A model generated the notes under the pieces. That model was not told the origin of the DNA. It made no database searches and saw only the letters and a list, made by a program, of their open reading frames with translations. Position numbers and translations under genes: made by a program. A DNA stretch of 64,000 bases from an uncultured Clostridia bacterium (GTDB taxonomy: Bacteria > Bacillota > Clostridia > Christensenellales > Borkfalkiaceae), in the NCBI GenBank assembly GCA_944337235.1, contig CALVLK010000004.1, positions 48,937 through 112,936 of the forward strand, given 5' to 3'. Shown in pieces: positions 55,804 through 63,498 of the stretch (positions are counted from its first letter, which is position 1; each line of letters begins with the position of its first letter).

Positions 55804-56304
55804 TTATTCGCGCACGGAATATTTTTCCGTAAGTTCACGGTCCTTTGCAAGCACCTTCTCGGCCGCCGCTCTGCGCGCGGCGGAAAGTTTCTGCGCAAGC
55901 TGCGGCTCGCCCACGGCGAGGATCTCTACAGCAAGCAATGCCGCATTGGCAGCGCCGTCGATGGCGACCGTCGCCACGGGGATGCCCGAGGGCATCTGCA
56001 CGGTGGAGAGCAATGCGTCCAGCCCGTCGAGCGTGGAGCTCTTGACGGGGATACCGATGACGGGGAGCGTGCTGTTTGCCGCGATCGCCCCCGCAAGGTG
56101 CGCCGCCTTGCCCGCGGCGGCGATGAGCACGCCGAAGCCCTTCTCCGCCGCAGCGGACGAGAAGGCGCGCGCCTCCTCGGGCGTTCTATGCGCCGAAAAT
56201 ACATGTACTTCGTAGGGGACGCCGTACTCCTGCAATACGGCAAACGCCTTTTCTACAACGGGCAGATCGGAATCGCTGCCCATGATGATCGCGACCTTCT
56301 TCAT
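55804..56304 (-). CDS. purE: N5-carboxyaminoimidazole ribonucleotide mutase
   Basis: A 166-residue class I PurE that converts N5-CAIR to CAIR. The N-terminus [18 protein letters not shown] and [12 protein letters not shown] carry the active-site Ser, Asp and His. [23 protein letters not shown] is the conserved core. Class I enzymes need PurK, which is not in this window. It is the first structural gene after a leader with a short ORF and a terminator-like hairpin. A GAGGT site precedes the ATG. Confidence 0.95.
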   Translation of the reverse strand: MKKVAIIMGSDSDLPVVEKAFAVLQEYGVPYEVHVFSAHRTPEEARAFSSAAAEKGFGVLIAAAGKAAHLAGAIAANSTLPVIGIPVKSSTLDGLDALLSTVQMPSGIPVATVAIDGAANAALLAVEILAVGEPQLAQKLSAARRAAAEKVLAKDRELTEKYSVRE

Positions 56305-56323
56305 AATGACCTCATGACCTCCG

Positions 56324-56369
56324 AAAAAATACTAACGGGCAATCTGACCCCCTCGGGATCAGATTGCCC
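56324..56369 (-). terminator. Terminator-like hairpin in the purine operon leader
   Basis: On the minus strand a perfect 11-bp stem GGGCAATCTGA/TCAGATTGCCC (56369-56359 with 56347-56337) has an 11-base loop. After GTTAGT a run of six Ts follows (56329-56324). It lies 13 bp downstream of the leader ORF stop and 33 bp upstream of purE. The T-run begins seven bases after the stem, so termination strength is uncertain; it could be an attenuator. Confidence 0.65.
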
Positions 56370-56381
56370 ATGAACGCTTAT

Positions 56382-56444
56382 TTATCTTCTTTCGCACGCC
56401 GCCGCACGGCATGCCGCACCAACAATCCCTGCAACGCTTTTCAT
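56382..56444 (-). CDS. 20-residue leader peptide of the purine operon, possibly leaderless
   Basis: The ORF reads MKSVAGIVGAACRAAACERR and stop. Its ATG begins exactly seven positions after the -10 box of the operon promoter, the expected +1, so the mRNA would start with AUG and have no ribosome site. It ends 13 bp before a terminator-like hairpin. The peptide is rich in Ala and Arg with two Cys. I do not recognise it. The layout (short ORF, then hairpin, then first gene) is that of translation-coupled attenuation, though no codon bias points to a purine signal. It may instead be a chance ORF. Confidence 0.5.
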   Translation of the reverse strand: MKSVAGIVGAACRAAACERR

Positions 56445-56450
56445 ATCGAT

Positions 56451-56479
56451 ATTATAACAGACGCAAAAAGACAAGTCAA
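56451..56479 (-). promoter_or_regulatory. Promoter of the purine operon
   Basis: TTGACT (56474-56479), a 17-bp spacer and consensus TATAAT (56451-56456) on the minus strand. The predicted start is 56444, giving a 140-nt leader before purE. An inverted repeat TTCGCAT-N6-ATGCGAA (56483-56502) sits just upstream of the -35 box and partly overlaps the clpX terminator. Confidence 0.85.
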
Positions 56480-56500
56480 GCATTCGCATGGGAAAATGCG

Positions 56501-56526
56501 AAAAACGGACGCCTTCGTGGCGTCCG
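56501..56526 (-). terminator. Terminator of the tig-clpP-clpX operon
   Basis: On the minus strand a perfect 8-bp stem CGGACGCC/GGCGTCCG with a 5-base loop (56506-56526) is followed by five Ts (56505-56501). It begins 10 bp after the clpX stop. Confidence 0.92.
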
Positions 56527-56535
56527 CTGTCGCAT

Positions 56536-57768
56536 TTATGCCGATTTTTTGTACACCAGCCGGGGCTTTGCGCCGTTCTCGACGCACTCCTTGGTGATGA
56601 TGACCTCCTCCACGTCGGTAGTGGAGGGGATGTCGTACATGACGTCCGTCATGATGCCCTCGATGATGGTGCGCAGTCCGCGCGCGCCCGTCTTGAGGCG
56701 GATCGCCGTCTCTGCGATCTCGCGCACGGCGTCGTCCTCCACCGTGAGGCGCACGCCGTCCAGCCCCACAAGCTTCTGATACTGCTTGATGATGGCGTTC
56801 TTGGGCTTGGTGAGGATGCTGATGAGCGCGTCCTCGTCCAGCGCCTGCAGGCTGACGACGATGGGAATGCGCCCCACAAATTCGGGGATGAGCCCGAACT
56901 TGGTCAGATCCTGCGGCTTGACGTCGTCGAGCAGCGTGTAGTCCACCTCGTTCGAGCCAAGCTTGACCTTGCCGCCGAAGCCGAGGCCCGCGTCGTCCTT
57001 CCTCGCGCTGACGATCCTGTCCAGCCCGACAAAGGCGCCGCCGCAGATGAAGAGGATGTTCGTCGTATCGATGCGCATGCAGTCCTGCTGCGGGTGCTTT
57101 CTTCCCCCCTGCGGAGGGACGTTGGCGACCGTGCTCTCGATGATCTTCAGAAGCGCCTGCTGCACGCCCTCGCCCGACACGTCGCGCGTGATGGACACAT
57201 TCTCGCCCTTGCGCGCGATCTTGTCGATCTCGTCGATATAGATGATGCCGCGCTGCGCGCGCTCGATGTCGTAATCGGCGTTCTGAATGAGCTTGAGCAG
57301 GATATTTTCCACATCCTCGCCCACATAGCCCGCCTCGGTAAGCGTCGTCGCGTCGCAGGTGGCGAAGGGTACGTTCAGAATTTTAGCAAGCGTACGCGCC
57401 AGAAGCGTCTTTCCGCTCCCCGTGGGGCCGAGCAGCAGGATGTTGCTCTTCTCGATCTCGACGTCGTCGTCCTTCTTCCCCGCGAGCAGGGCGTTGATGC
57501 GCTTGTAATGGTTGTAGACGGCCACGGCAAGCACGCGCTTTGCCTTGTCCTGGCCCACGATATATTCGTCCAGCTCCGCCTTGATCTCGGCGGGCTTTTT
57601 GAGGGCGATCGCCTCCTGCGGTTCGGAGGAAGGAAGCTCCTCGAGCATATCCTTGCACAGCAGCACGCATTCGTCGCAGATATACACGCCGTCCGGCCCC
57701 GCAATGAGCTTTTTCACTTTGGATTTTGGTTTCTGGCAAAAGGAACAACAAGGTTCGTATTTACTCAT
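56536..57768 (-). CDS. clpX: ATP-dependent Clp protease ATP-binding subunit ClpX
   Basis: A 410-residue unfoldase that feeds substrates to ClpP. The zinc-binding N-domain has CSFC (8-11) and CDECV (31-34). Walker A is [10 protein letters not shown] (112-121), Walker B is [11 protein letters not shown], the pore loop is [11 protein letters not shown] and sensor motifs include VGRIPIVV and TGARGLR. Length is normal. An AGGAGGTTTG site precedes the ATG. It follows clpP by 19 bp. Confidence 0.97.
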   Translation of the reverse strand: MSKYEPCCSFCQKPKSKVKKLIAGPDGVYICDECVLLCKDMLEELPSSEPQEAIALKKPAEIKAELDEYIVGQDKAKRVLAVAVYNHYKRINALLAGKKDDDVEIEKSNILLLGPTGSGKTLLARTLAKILNVPFATCDATTLTEAGYVGEDVENILLKLIQNADYDIERAQRGIIYIDEIDKIARKGENVSITRDVSGEGVQQALLKIIESTVANVPPQGGRKHPQQDCMRIDTTNILFICGGAFVGLDRIVSARKDDAGLGFGGKVKLGSNEVDYTLLDDVKPQDLTKFGLIPEFVGRIPIVVSLQALDEDALISILTKPKNAIIKQYQKLVGLDGVRLTVEDDAVREIAETAIRLKTGARGLRTIIEGIMTDVMYDIPSTTDVEEVIITKECVENGAKPRLVYKKSA

Positions 57769-57787
57769 TCAAACCTCCTGAGTCTGA

Positions 57788-58381
57788 TTATCTTTTTTCG
57801 TATACGCGGTCGATGAGTCCGTATTTGAGCGCCTCGTCTGCGGTGAGATAGTTATCCCTGTCCGTATCGCGCTCGATCTCCTCTACAGTCCTGCCCGTAT
57901 TGGCGGCAAGGATGCGGTTCATCTTCGCCTTGATGCGCAGAATGTGCTCCGCCTGGATGCGGATGTCGCTCGCCTGGCCCTGCGCGCCGCCGAGGGGCTG
58001 ATGGATCATGACCTCGCTGTTCTTCAGGGCATACCGCTTGCCGCGGGCGCCCGAAGAGAGCAGGAATGCCGCCATCGACGCCGCCATGCCGATGCAGATG
58101 GTCGACACGTCGCAGCGGATGTAGTTCATGGTATCGTAGATCGCAAGCCCTGCCGACACGGAGCCGCCCGGGCTGTTGATGTACAGGCTGATGTCTTTGG
58201 AGGGATCCTTGCCCTCGAGGTAGATGAGCTGCGCCACGACGGTGTTCGCCGTTGCGTCATCGATCTCCCCGCTCAGGAAGATGATCCTGTCCTCCAACAG
58301 ACGGGAATAGAGGTCATAACTCCGCTCCCCGCCCGACGTACGCTCTACGACATAGGGGATGAGCACATTTTTTTCGTTCAT
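57788..58381 (-). CDS. clpP: ATP-dependent Clp protease proteolytic subunit ClpP
   Basis: A 197-residue serine peptidase. The catalytic Ser102 is in [11 protein letters not shown], His127 in [11 protein letters not shown] and Asp176 in [13 protein letters not shown]. The N-terminus [22 protein letters not shown] is the mature form after a short propeptide. Its ATG overlaps the tig stop by 4 bp, the usual tig-clpP-clpX order. Confidence 0.97.
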   Translation of the reverse strand: MNEKNVLIPYVVERTSGGERSYDLYSRLLEDRIIFLSGEIDDATANTVVAQLIYLEGKDPSKDISLYINSPGGSVSAGLAIYDTMNYIRCDVSTICIGMAASMAAFLLSSGARGKRYALKNSEVMIHQPLGGAQGQASDIRIQAEHILRIKAKMNRILAANTGRTVEEIERDTDRDNYLTADEALKYGLIDRVYEKR

Positions 58382-59691
58382 GCCTGCGCCTCCGCTGCGA
58401 CCATTTCGTTATTTGCCTGCAAGAAATCGAAGAGCTTTGTGACCTTAATGTCGCTTTCGATGTACTCGAGCTGGCGGGGATCCATCGTCTTTCTGTACTC
58501 CTCCGCCTCCTTGCCCACGCTTGCCGCCTGCTCGGCGACCTTTGCGGCGATCTCCTCTTCGCTTGCGGTGATGTTCTCGTCCTTGATCAGCTTTTCGATG
58601 ATGAGCTGATTGAGCACCGTCTTTTTCGCCTCGTCCTCGAAGTTCTTCTTATATTCGTCGCGCGTGATGTTCAGATAGGCGAGGTAGTCGTCCATCTTGA
58701 TGCCCTGATACATGAGGTTATACTCCATTCTCTGCATCATGGCGTCCTCCTGCCGCTCGATCATGACGTCGGGGATCTCCGCCGTGGCGTTCTTGGAAAT
58801 TTCCGCAAGGATGGAATTTTCCGTCTCGTTGACGGAGCGCGTCTTTGCGTTGCGCTCGAGGCGCTCGCGCACCTTGGCGGTGTACGCCTCCACGCTGTCG
58901 CTGCCCATTCTCTTTGCAAAAGCCTCGTCGAGCGCGGGCACGTTCTTGCCCGTGATCTTGTTGAGCGTCACGTGGAACACGGCGGGCTTGCCCGCAAGAT
59001 CGTTTGCCTGATAGTCCTCGGGGAAGGTCACGTTGATGTCCTTCGTCTCGCCGAGGTTCATGCCGACGACGGCGTCCTCGAAGCCGGGGATGAACTGATT
59101 GGACCCGAGCGTGAGATCGAAGCCCTTGGCGGATCCGCCCTCAAATTCCTTGCCGTCCACCTCGCCCACGAAGTCGATGTTGACCACGTCGTCGAGCTGA
59201 GCGGCGCGATCGGTGACCTCGACGCTTTCCGCAACGCGCTTTCTGACGTTCTCGATCTCCTTTTCGACGTCGGCGTCCGTAACAGTATACTCATACTTGT
59301 TGATCTTTATACCCTTGTACGAAGAGATGGTCACGTCGGGCACGACGGGGACCATTGCAACGAGCGTCACCTTCTCGTCCGAGAGATCCTCTACGGACAG
59401 GGAGGGATCGCCGACGACGGTGAAGTTGTCCTTCTCCTCGTCGAGGATCTTGCCGTAATGTTCGCCGTAAAGCAGATTGAGCGCATCTTCATAGAAGAGG
59501 CCCTTGCCGTAATACATTTCAAGCACGTGCTTGGGCGCCTTGCCTTTGCGGAAGCCGTTCACGACATATTTTCCCCTGTTCTTCTGGTACGCCCTGTTGT
59601 TCGCGTCTGCCCATTCCTCCTGCGTGAAGGTGATGGTGATCTTCTTTGTGCTTTTTTCTGCAGCAGCCACTTCGTATTTCATAGTTGTCAC
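58378..59691 (-). CDS. tig: Trigger factor
   Basis: A 437-residue ribosome-bound chaperone and prolyl isomerase. The ribosome-docking loop is in [18 protein letters not shown]. The FKBP-type domain includes [21 protein letters not shown] and [15 protein letters not shown] helical C-terminal domain follows. A GGAGTGACAACT site supports the start. A palindrome surrounds a likely -10 element upstream. Confidence 0.96.
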   Translation of the reverse strand: MTTMKYEVAAAEKSTKKITITFTQEEWADANNRAYQKNRGKYVVNGFRKGKAPKHVLEMYYGKGLFYEDALNLLYGEHYGKILDEEKDNFTVVGDPSLSVEDLSDEKVTLVAMVPVVPDVTISSYKGIKINKYEYTVTDADVEKEIENVRKRVAESVEVTDRAAQLDDVVNIDFVGEVDGKEFEGGSAKGFDLTLGSNQFIPGFEDAVVGMNLGETKDINVTFPEDYQANDLAGKPAVFHVTLNKITGKNVPALDEAFAKRMGSDSVEAYTAKVRERLERNAKTRSVNETENSILAEISKNATAEIPDVMIERQEDAMMQRMEYNLMYQGIKMDDYLAYLNITRDEYKKNFEDEAKKTVLNQLIIEKLIKDENITASEEEIAAKVAEQAASVGKEAEEYRKTMDPRQLEYIESDIKVTKLFDFLQANNEMVAAEAQA

Positions 59692-59721
59692 TCCTCAATG
59701 GATGAATTTATTTCAAGTCCA

Positions 59722-59749
59722 TACGGCATCATTTTATCATATTGCCGTA
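59722..59749. promoter_or_regulatory. Inverted repeat upstream of tig
   Basis: TACGGCA (59722-59728) and TGCCGTA (59743-59749) are separated by 14 bp. On the minus strand the spacer holds a -10-like ATGATAAAAT. The layout suggests an operator overlapping the tig promoter. It does not match the CIRCE or CtsR operators I know. A clear -35 box was not found. Confidence 0.35.
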
Positions 59750-59768
59750 AGAAAAGAAAGCGTTTTTA

Positions 59769-59797
59769 TTTACAAATTTGGTTTTTTCCGCTATAAT
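59769..59797 (+). promoter_or_regulatory. Promoter of rqcH
   Basis: TTTACA (59769-59774), a 17-bp T-rich spacer and consensus TATAAT (59792-59797). The transcript would begin near 59804, 22 nt before the ATG, leaving room for the GGGAGGAC ribosome site. Confidence 0.8.
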
Positions 59798-59825
59798 AGG
59801 GGCAAAACCCCAAGCGGGAGGACGT

Positions 59826-61475
59826 ATGCCGCAAGACGCATTTACCCTTCGGCTCGTTGCAAAGGAACTCGATGATTCCCTGCGCGGCGGAAGGATCAAT
59901 AAGATCAATCAACCGGGCAGAGACGAATTGTCCCTTCTAATATACACCGGAAAGCGCACGCTTAAACTCATACTCAACGCAAATGCCTCCGATTGCGGCG
60001 CATATTTTTCGGAGGAGGAGCAGGAAAACCCGCTCGTGGCGCCCAATTTCTGCATGCTGCTGCGCAAACACCTTGCGGGGGCGGAGATCCTCGGCGTCGC
60101 GACGAACGGATTCGAGCGTATTCTGGTCATGCGCCTGATGTGCCGCTCCGACTTTTCGAGTGCGGAGCGGGAACTGCGCGCCGAGATCATGGGGAAGTAC
60201 TCCAACCTCATCCTCACGGAAAACGGCGTCATTCTGGGGGCGCTCAAGACCACGACGCTCGACGAGCACTGCAAGCGCGCCATCCTGCCCGGAGCGAGAT
60301 ACACCCTGCCCGAGCCGCAGCCCGAAAAGGTGAACCCGAGCGACCGTGCGGCGCTGCAACATCTGCTCTCCGCCAGGCCGCAGGGGGACATGGCGGACTT
60401 TCTCTTCCGGCATGTCTCCGGCCTTGCGCCCTGCACGGCGGAGGAGATCGCGGCAAGCTATGCGGGCGGCGATCTTGCCGCGCATGTGTACGACTATATC
60501 TTTTCCGACGAGATCTCGCCGCGCGTCACCAAGCGCGACGGCAACGTGGTCGACTTCTTTGCGCGCGCGCAGAGGGGGATCCCGTTTGCGAGCATCTCCG
60601 ATGCGCAGAGCTACTTCTACCGCAGACGGCGCGCAAAAAAGATGTTTGAAGCGGAGGCGCGGCGCCTGCACACCGCCCTCTCCTCTGCCGTCAAAAAGGA
60701 GGAAAAGCGCCTCGGGCAGATTATGGACAGAGCTCTGGAATGCCGTGGGGCCGAGCTCAACCGCATCAAGGGGGAGCTGATCACCGCCAACCTCTACCGC
60801 CTGAGCCGCGGCATGAAGTCGTGCGAGCTGGAAAATTATTACGACGGCAAGACGCTGCGCATCGTCCTGGACGAGACGCTCACCCCCGCGCAGAACGCAC
60901 AGAACTATTTCCGTCGCTACCGCAAACAGCAGCGCGCCCTGCAATATCTGCAGCCGCAGGAGGCGGAGGTGCGGGGGGAGCTGGACTATGCGCACAGCCT
61001 GCTCGCCGCGCTCATGTGCGCGGAGCGGGAGGAGGACTTGAAAAGCATCGAAGAGGAGATGACGTCCGCAGGATTTTTGCGCGCGCCGCAGGAACAGCGC
61101 ACGCGCAAGACGAAGGCAGAGATCCCCTTCCGCACCTTTGAAAAGGATGGGTTTCACATCTTTGCGGGCAGAAATAATCTACAGAACGACCGGCTGCTGC
61201 GCAGCGCCGCGCCCGAGGACATCTGGCTGCATGCGCAGCGCTATCATTCCTGCCATGTGATCATCAGGACGGAGGGAAGAACCGTCCCCGAAGCGGTCAT
61301 CGCCTATGCCGCCGCAATCTGCGCGCGCTATTCCGACGCGGGCGGCGACCGCGTACCCGTGGACTATTGCCCCGCAAAATTCGTCAGAAAGCCCCCGAAG
61401 GCAAAGGCGGGATTTGTCACCTATTCCTCCTTCCGCACGATTTACATCGATCCGCTCAAGGAGGGAGAACGCTGA
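59826..61475 (+). CDS. rqcH: Ribosome quality control protein RqcH (NFACT/FbpA family)
   Basis: A 549-residue NFACT protein. In bacteria RqcH binds stalled 50S subunits and adds alanine tails that mark nascent chains for degradation by ClpXP, whose genes are divergently encoded next door. The start MPQDAFTLRLVAKELDD has a GGGAGGAC site. Domains are NFACT-N (residues 1-200, with GRINKINQPGRDELSLLIY and NFCMLLRKHL), helix-hairpin-helix, a coiled coil (about 280-440) and NFACT-R (EDIWLHAQRYHSCHVII). Older annotation calls the family fibronectin-binding protein. Confidence 0.93.
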   Translation: MPQDAFTLRLVAKELDDSLRGGRINKINQPGRDELSLLIYTGKRTLKLILNANASDCGAYFSEEEQENPLVAPNFCMLLRKHLAGAEILGVATNGFERILVMRLMCRSDFSSAERELRAEIMGKYSNLILTENGVILGALKTTTLDEHCKRAILPGARYTLPEPQPEKVNPSDRAALQHLLSARPQGDMADFLFRHVSGLAPCTAEEIAASYAGGDLAAHVYDYIFSDEISPRVTKRDGNVVDFFARAQRGIPFASISDAQSYFYRRRRAKKMFEAEARRLHTALSSAVKKEEKRLGQIMDRALECRGAELNRIKGELITANLYRLSRGMKSCELENYYDGKTLRIVLDETLTPAQNAQNYFRRYRKQQRALQYLQPQEAEVRGELDYAHSLLAALMCAEREEDLKSIEEEMTSAGFLRAPQEQRTRKTKAEIPFRTFEKDGFHIFAGRNNLQNDRLLRSAAPEDIWLHAQRYHSCHVIIRTEGRTVPEAVIAYAAAICARYSDAGGDRVPVDYCPAKFVRKPPKAKAGFVTYSSFRTIYIDPLKEGER

Positions 61476-61533
61476 ACCTCCCTGCGCACGGGAGCGTCCT
61501 TCGGAAAAAATTTGCAAAACCGCGCAAAATTGC

Positions 61534-61561
61534 TTGACACTCCGCTTTTTTTTGATATAAT
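61534..61561 (+). promoter_or_regulatory. Promoter of tRNA-Pro
   Basis: Exact consensus TTGACA (61534-61539) and TATAAT (61556-61561) with a 16-bp T-rich spacer. The predicted start at 61568 lies 9 bases before the 5' end of the tRNA. Confidence 0.88.
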
Positions 61562-61576
61562 TAGGAGTGCATTTGC

Positions 61577-61653
61577 TGAGGTGTAGCGCAGTTTGGTAGC
61601 GCGTCTGGTTAGGGACCAGAAGGTCGTGGGTTCAAGTCCCGTCACCTCAACCA
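61577..61653 (+). tRNA. tRNA-Pro (anticodon AGG)
   Basis: A 77-nt cloverleaf with encoded CCA. The acceptor arm is TGAGGTG/CACCTCA, the D arm GCGC/GCGC, the anticodon arm TCTGG/CCAGA with loop TTAGGGA (anticodon AGG, 34-36), and the T arm has loop TTCAAGT. The body resembles bacterial tRNA-Pro(UGG), including GACCAG. A34 would need deamination to inosine to read CCC. The acceptor starts with U1-A72 instead of the usual C1-G72 of bacterial tRNA-Pro. The 3' end recurs twice downstream. Confidence 0.92.
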
Positions 61654-61690
61654 CGAAAAGGGCATGACAATTTATGTCATGCCTTTTTCG
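61654..61690 (+). terminator. Terminator of tRNA-Pro
   Basis: A 16-bp stem (61654-61669 with 61675-61690, one G-T pair) with loop ATTTA contains GGCATGACA/TGTCATGCC and five Ts. It starts at the base after CCA. A second version follows the next copy of the tRNA 3' end. Confidence 0.9.
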
Positions 61691-61860
61691 TGTGCTTGCG
61701 AAGTTGTGACGGGACTTGAAGGTGGGAGGTTTTTGCGGGAGCAAAGAGTTTGCGCGCGACATTGCTTGAAAACAAAAATCTCATGCGCAAACTGCACAGC
61801 CCACCGGGCTGTGCACCGGGGCGCGACGCTAAAAGCGCAAGTCCCGTCACCTCAACCACA

Positions 61861-61893
61861 AAAAAGACATGGCATTCCGTGCCATGTCTTTTT
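61861..61893 (+). terminator. Second terminator hairpin inside the tRNA-derived array
   Basis: A perfect 14-bp stem AAAAAGACATGGCA/TGCCATGTCTTTTT with loop TTCCG follows the second copy of the tRNA 3' end. It has the same placement as the tRNA terminator but a different stem sequence. After the third copy only the left arm survives (62098-62110). Confidence 0.8.
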
Positions 61894-62195
61894 ATCTTCC
61901 GCATTCGTGACGGGACTTAAGGGTGGGAGATTTTACTTCCCCGTTATTCCCAAAAAGATTTGCCCCGCAAAGATTTTTGGGAAAGAGGAGTGACAGGCAT
62001 CAGAGCAATGGGCTTTTCGCAAGAAAAGCCCATGCAAAAATTGCCTTGTCACGACGAGGCACGCCGCCAAAGGCGCAAGTCCCGTCACCTCAACCCCAAA
62101 AGACATGGCATTTATTACAATTCCGATAGGAAATTTACCACAAAACAATACGTACAACTCACGATACCGTGCAGGCAAGGCAATGCGTTATTTGT

Positions 62196-62224
62196 TTTAC
62201 TTTTCAGGTTTCTTGCGATATAAT
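62196..62224 (+). promoter_or_regulatory. Promoter of the P-loop kinase gene
   Basis: TTTACT (62196-62201), a 17-bp spacer and consensus TATAAT (62219-62224). The predicted start near 62231 gives a leader of about 78 nt with a small hairpin CCTG-CGG-CAGG before the AGAGGAG ribosome site. Confidence 0.65.
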
Positions 62225-62308
62225 GATAATAAAGTAAAGAGTAATTTAGCAGACTGACTCCACGAATCCCGACGAAGGAGCCTGCGGCAGGTCAGAGGAG
62301 AATCAACA

Positions 62309-62971
62309 TTGAAGATTGAGAACAACATCTTAAAGCATTATTTGAGGAACGTGTATTTTATTACGGGTACGGCTTATGCGGGAAAATCGACGACCGTAAA
62401 AATGCTTTCTGAAAAATTCGGCATGATTTTATGCGGGGAAAATTATCACAGCGCAATATCCGACATCGTTGCAACGCCCGAATTGCAGCCGGATATTTGC
62501 TATCTGAAAACGCTTACCGATTGGAGAGAATTTGTGATGCGTTCCCCCGAGGAATATGCGCGGTGGGTACACGGCGTGGCAAGAGAAGCGGCCGAATTTG
62601 AAGTTGCCGAACTGATTTCCATGCCCAAAGATAAGAAGATAATCGTTGATACCAACATTCCCATCGGCATTTTAAAAGAAATTTCCGACTATAATCGCGT
62701 TGCGGTCATGCTTTCTCCGCAATCCATGAGCGTGGAGCGGTTCTTTGAAAGAAGCGACCCTGAAAAGCAATTTATATTAAAACTGATTGAAGACTGTGAA
62801 CACCCCGAAATCGTTATGGAAAATTATCGGCGGGGGCTTGCCCTGATCAACAGCCCAAAAAATTATGATGAATTGGCAAGCAGCGGATTCTTCACAATTT
62901 TGAGGGAGGATGACGGGAAAGATACGAGAGAAGAAGTATGCGAAAAAATCGCAAGACATTTCGGTTTATGA
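62309..62971 (+). CDS. P-loop nucleoside-triphosphate kinase-like protein
   Basis: A 220-residue protein with a TTG start eight bases after AGAGGAG. The P-loop is FITGTAYAGKSTTVKML (about 18-34). A Walker B-like KKIIVDTNIP lies near residue 115 and an RFFERSDPEKQF segment may be a lid. It looks like a small-molecule kinase of the AAA_33/shikimate-kinase-like group seen in Clostridia; no substrate is evident. Its base composition is clearly more AT-rich than the genes left of the tRNA, as expected for an accessory gene inserted beside a tRNA. Confidence 0.7.
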   Translation: MKIENNILKHYLRNVYFITGTAYAGKSTTVKMLSEKFGMILCGENYHSAISDIVATPELQPDICYLKTLTDWREFVMRSPEEYARWVHGVAREAAEFEVAELISMPKDKKIIVDTNIPIGILKEISDYNRVAVMLSPQSMSVERFFERSDPEKQFILKLIEDCEHPEIVMENYRRGLALINSPKNYDELASSGFFTILREDDGKDTREEVCEKIARHFGL

Positions 62972-63038
62972 AGCCGATCTCCCTTAACACACAAAAACAC
63001 ACAAAAATCTTCGTCAGCGACCTATCCCATTCTGCCCC

Positions 63039-63368
63039 CTATCGTTCCACGACAACGGTGAGCAGGATCAGGTCGTCATCGCCCGTATTGACGATACTGT
63101 GCGACAAGCCCTTTTTGCAGACGTGGCAGACCCCCGCAGACAGCAATTCTTCTTCTCCGTCGCAGATCGCCCTGCCCGTTCCCGATATGACATAGTTGAT
63201 GTCGTCGCTCGTCGTATGCGTGTGCAGGCCGATCGAACTCCCCTTTGCCAATCTGCTCGGGATGATCTTACCGCCCCTGCCCACATACATCTTTGTGGCA
63301 ATTTCCCCCATGCCGCCATTCATGCCGACGACCGTGTATTCCTGCATTGCGTTGAAATCGATAATCAT
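63039..63368 (-). CDS. Small cupin-domain protein
   Basis: A 109-residue single-domain cupin. Motif 1 is GLHTHTTSDDINYVISGTG, with two His ligands, and motif 2 includes CHVCKKGLSHSIVNTGDDD. The second metal-binding acid is replaced by Asp-Asp, and extra cysteines are present. Such proteins act as metal-dependent isomerases, dioxygenases or sugar sensors; no specific role can be given. A CAGGAGGAATTT site precedes the ATG. It converges with the kinase gene, with no clear terminator between. Confidence 0.85.
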   Translation of the reverse strand: MIIDFNAMQEYTVVGMNGGMGEIATKMYVGRGGKIIPSRLAKGSSIGLHTHTTSDDINYVISGTGRAICDGEEELLSAGVCHVCKKGLSHSIVNTGDDDLILLTVVVER

Positions 63369-63498
63369 AAATTCCTCCTGAAAAACCGCGATCTGTTCCG
63401 CTCGCTTTCAAAAATAATATAATACTCAGCGGGCACGAATTCGCACCCGGGCTCGTTCCGCCGCAGAAGAGATGCGCTGCGCCGCCATGACGGCAGCG

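Larger units (their letters stand above)
61633..62110 (+). repeat. Array of tRNA-Pro 3'-end repeats with hairpins
   Basis: CAAGTCCCGTCACCTCAACC occurs at 61633-61652 (in the tRNA), 61838-61857 and 62076-62095. After copies 1 and 2 comes a terminator hairpin, then an inverted copy (GTGACGGGACTT at 61706 and 61907) continuing as a shared block of about 30 bp that includes GGTGGGAG. A variable segment of about 115-155 bp follows, containing strong hairpins (TGCACAGCCC/GGGCTGTGCA in unit 1; ATGGGCTTTTC/GAAAAGCCCAT with a GCAA loop in unit 2). The last copy has half a terminator. No protein-coding gene is credible here; 61654-62308 holds this array and the next promoter. It resembles a nest of attachment-site duplications or small non-autonomous elements. 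Confidence 0.85.

Noticed and set aside
56305-56444. Purine riboswitch in the purE leader
   Set aside because: The leader shows a single hairpin and a short ORF. I could not find the three-way junction with conserved loop bases of purine riboswitches, nor the PurBox pair.
61633-62110. Integrated prophage or ICE bounded by tRNA attachment sites
   Set aside because: The direct repeats are only 205 and 238 bp apart and no integrase, recombinase or structural gene lies between or after them in the window.
61442-62223. Short reading frames across the tRNA repeats giving peptides with VTGLE or QVPSP motifs
   Set aside because: These arise from translating the tRNA 3' end and its inverted copies. 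They lack ribosome sites and are a known annotation artefact near tRNAs.
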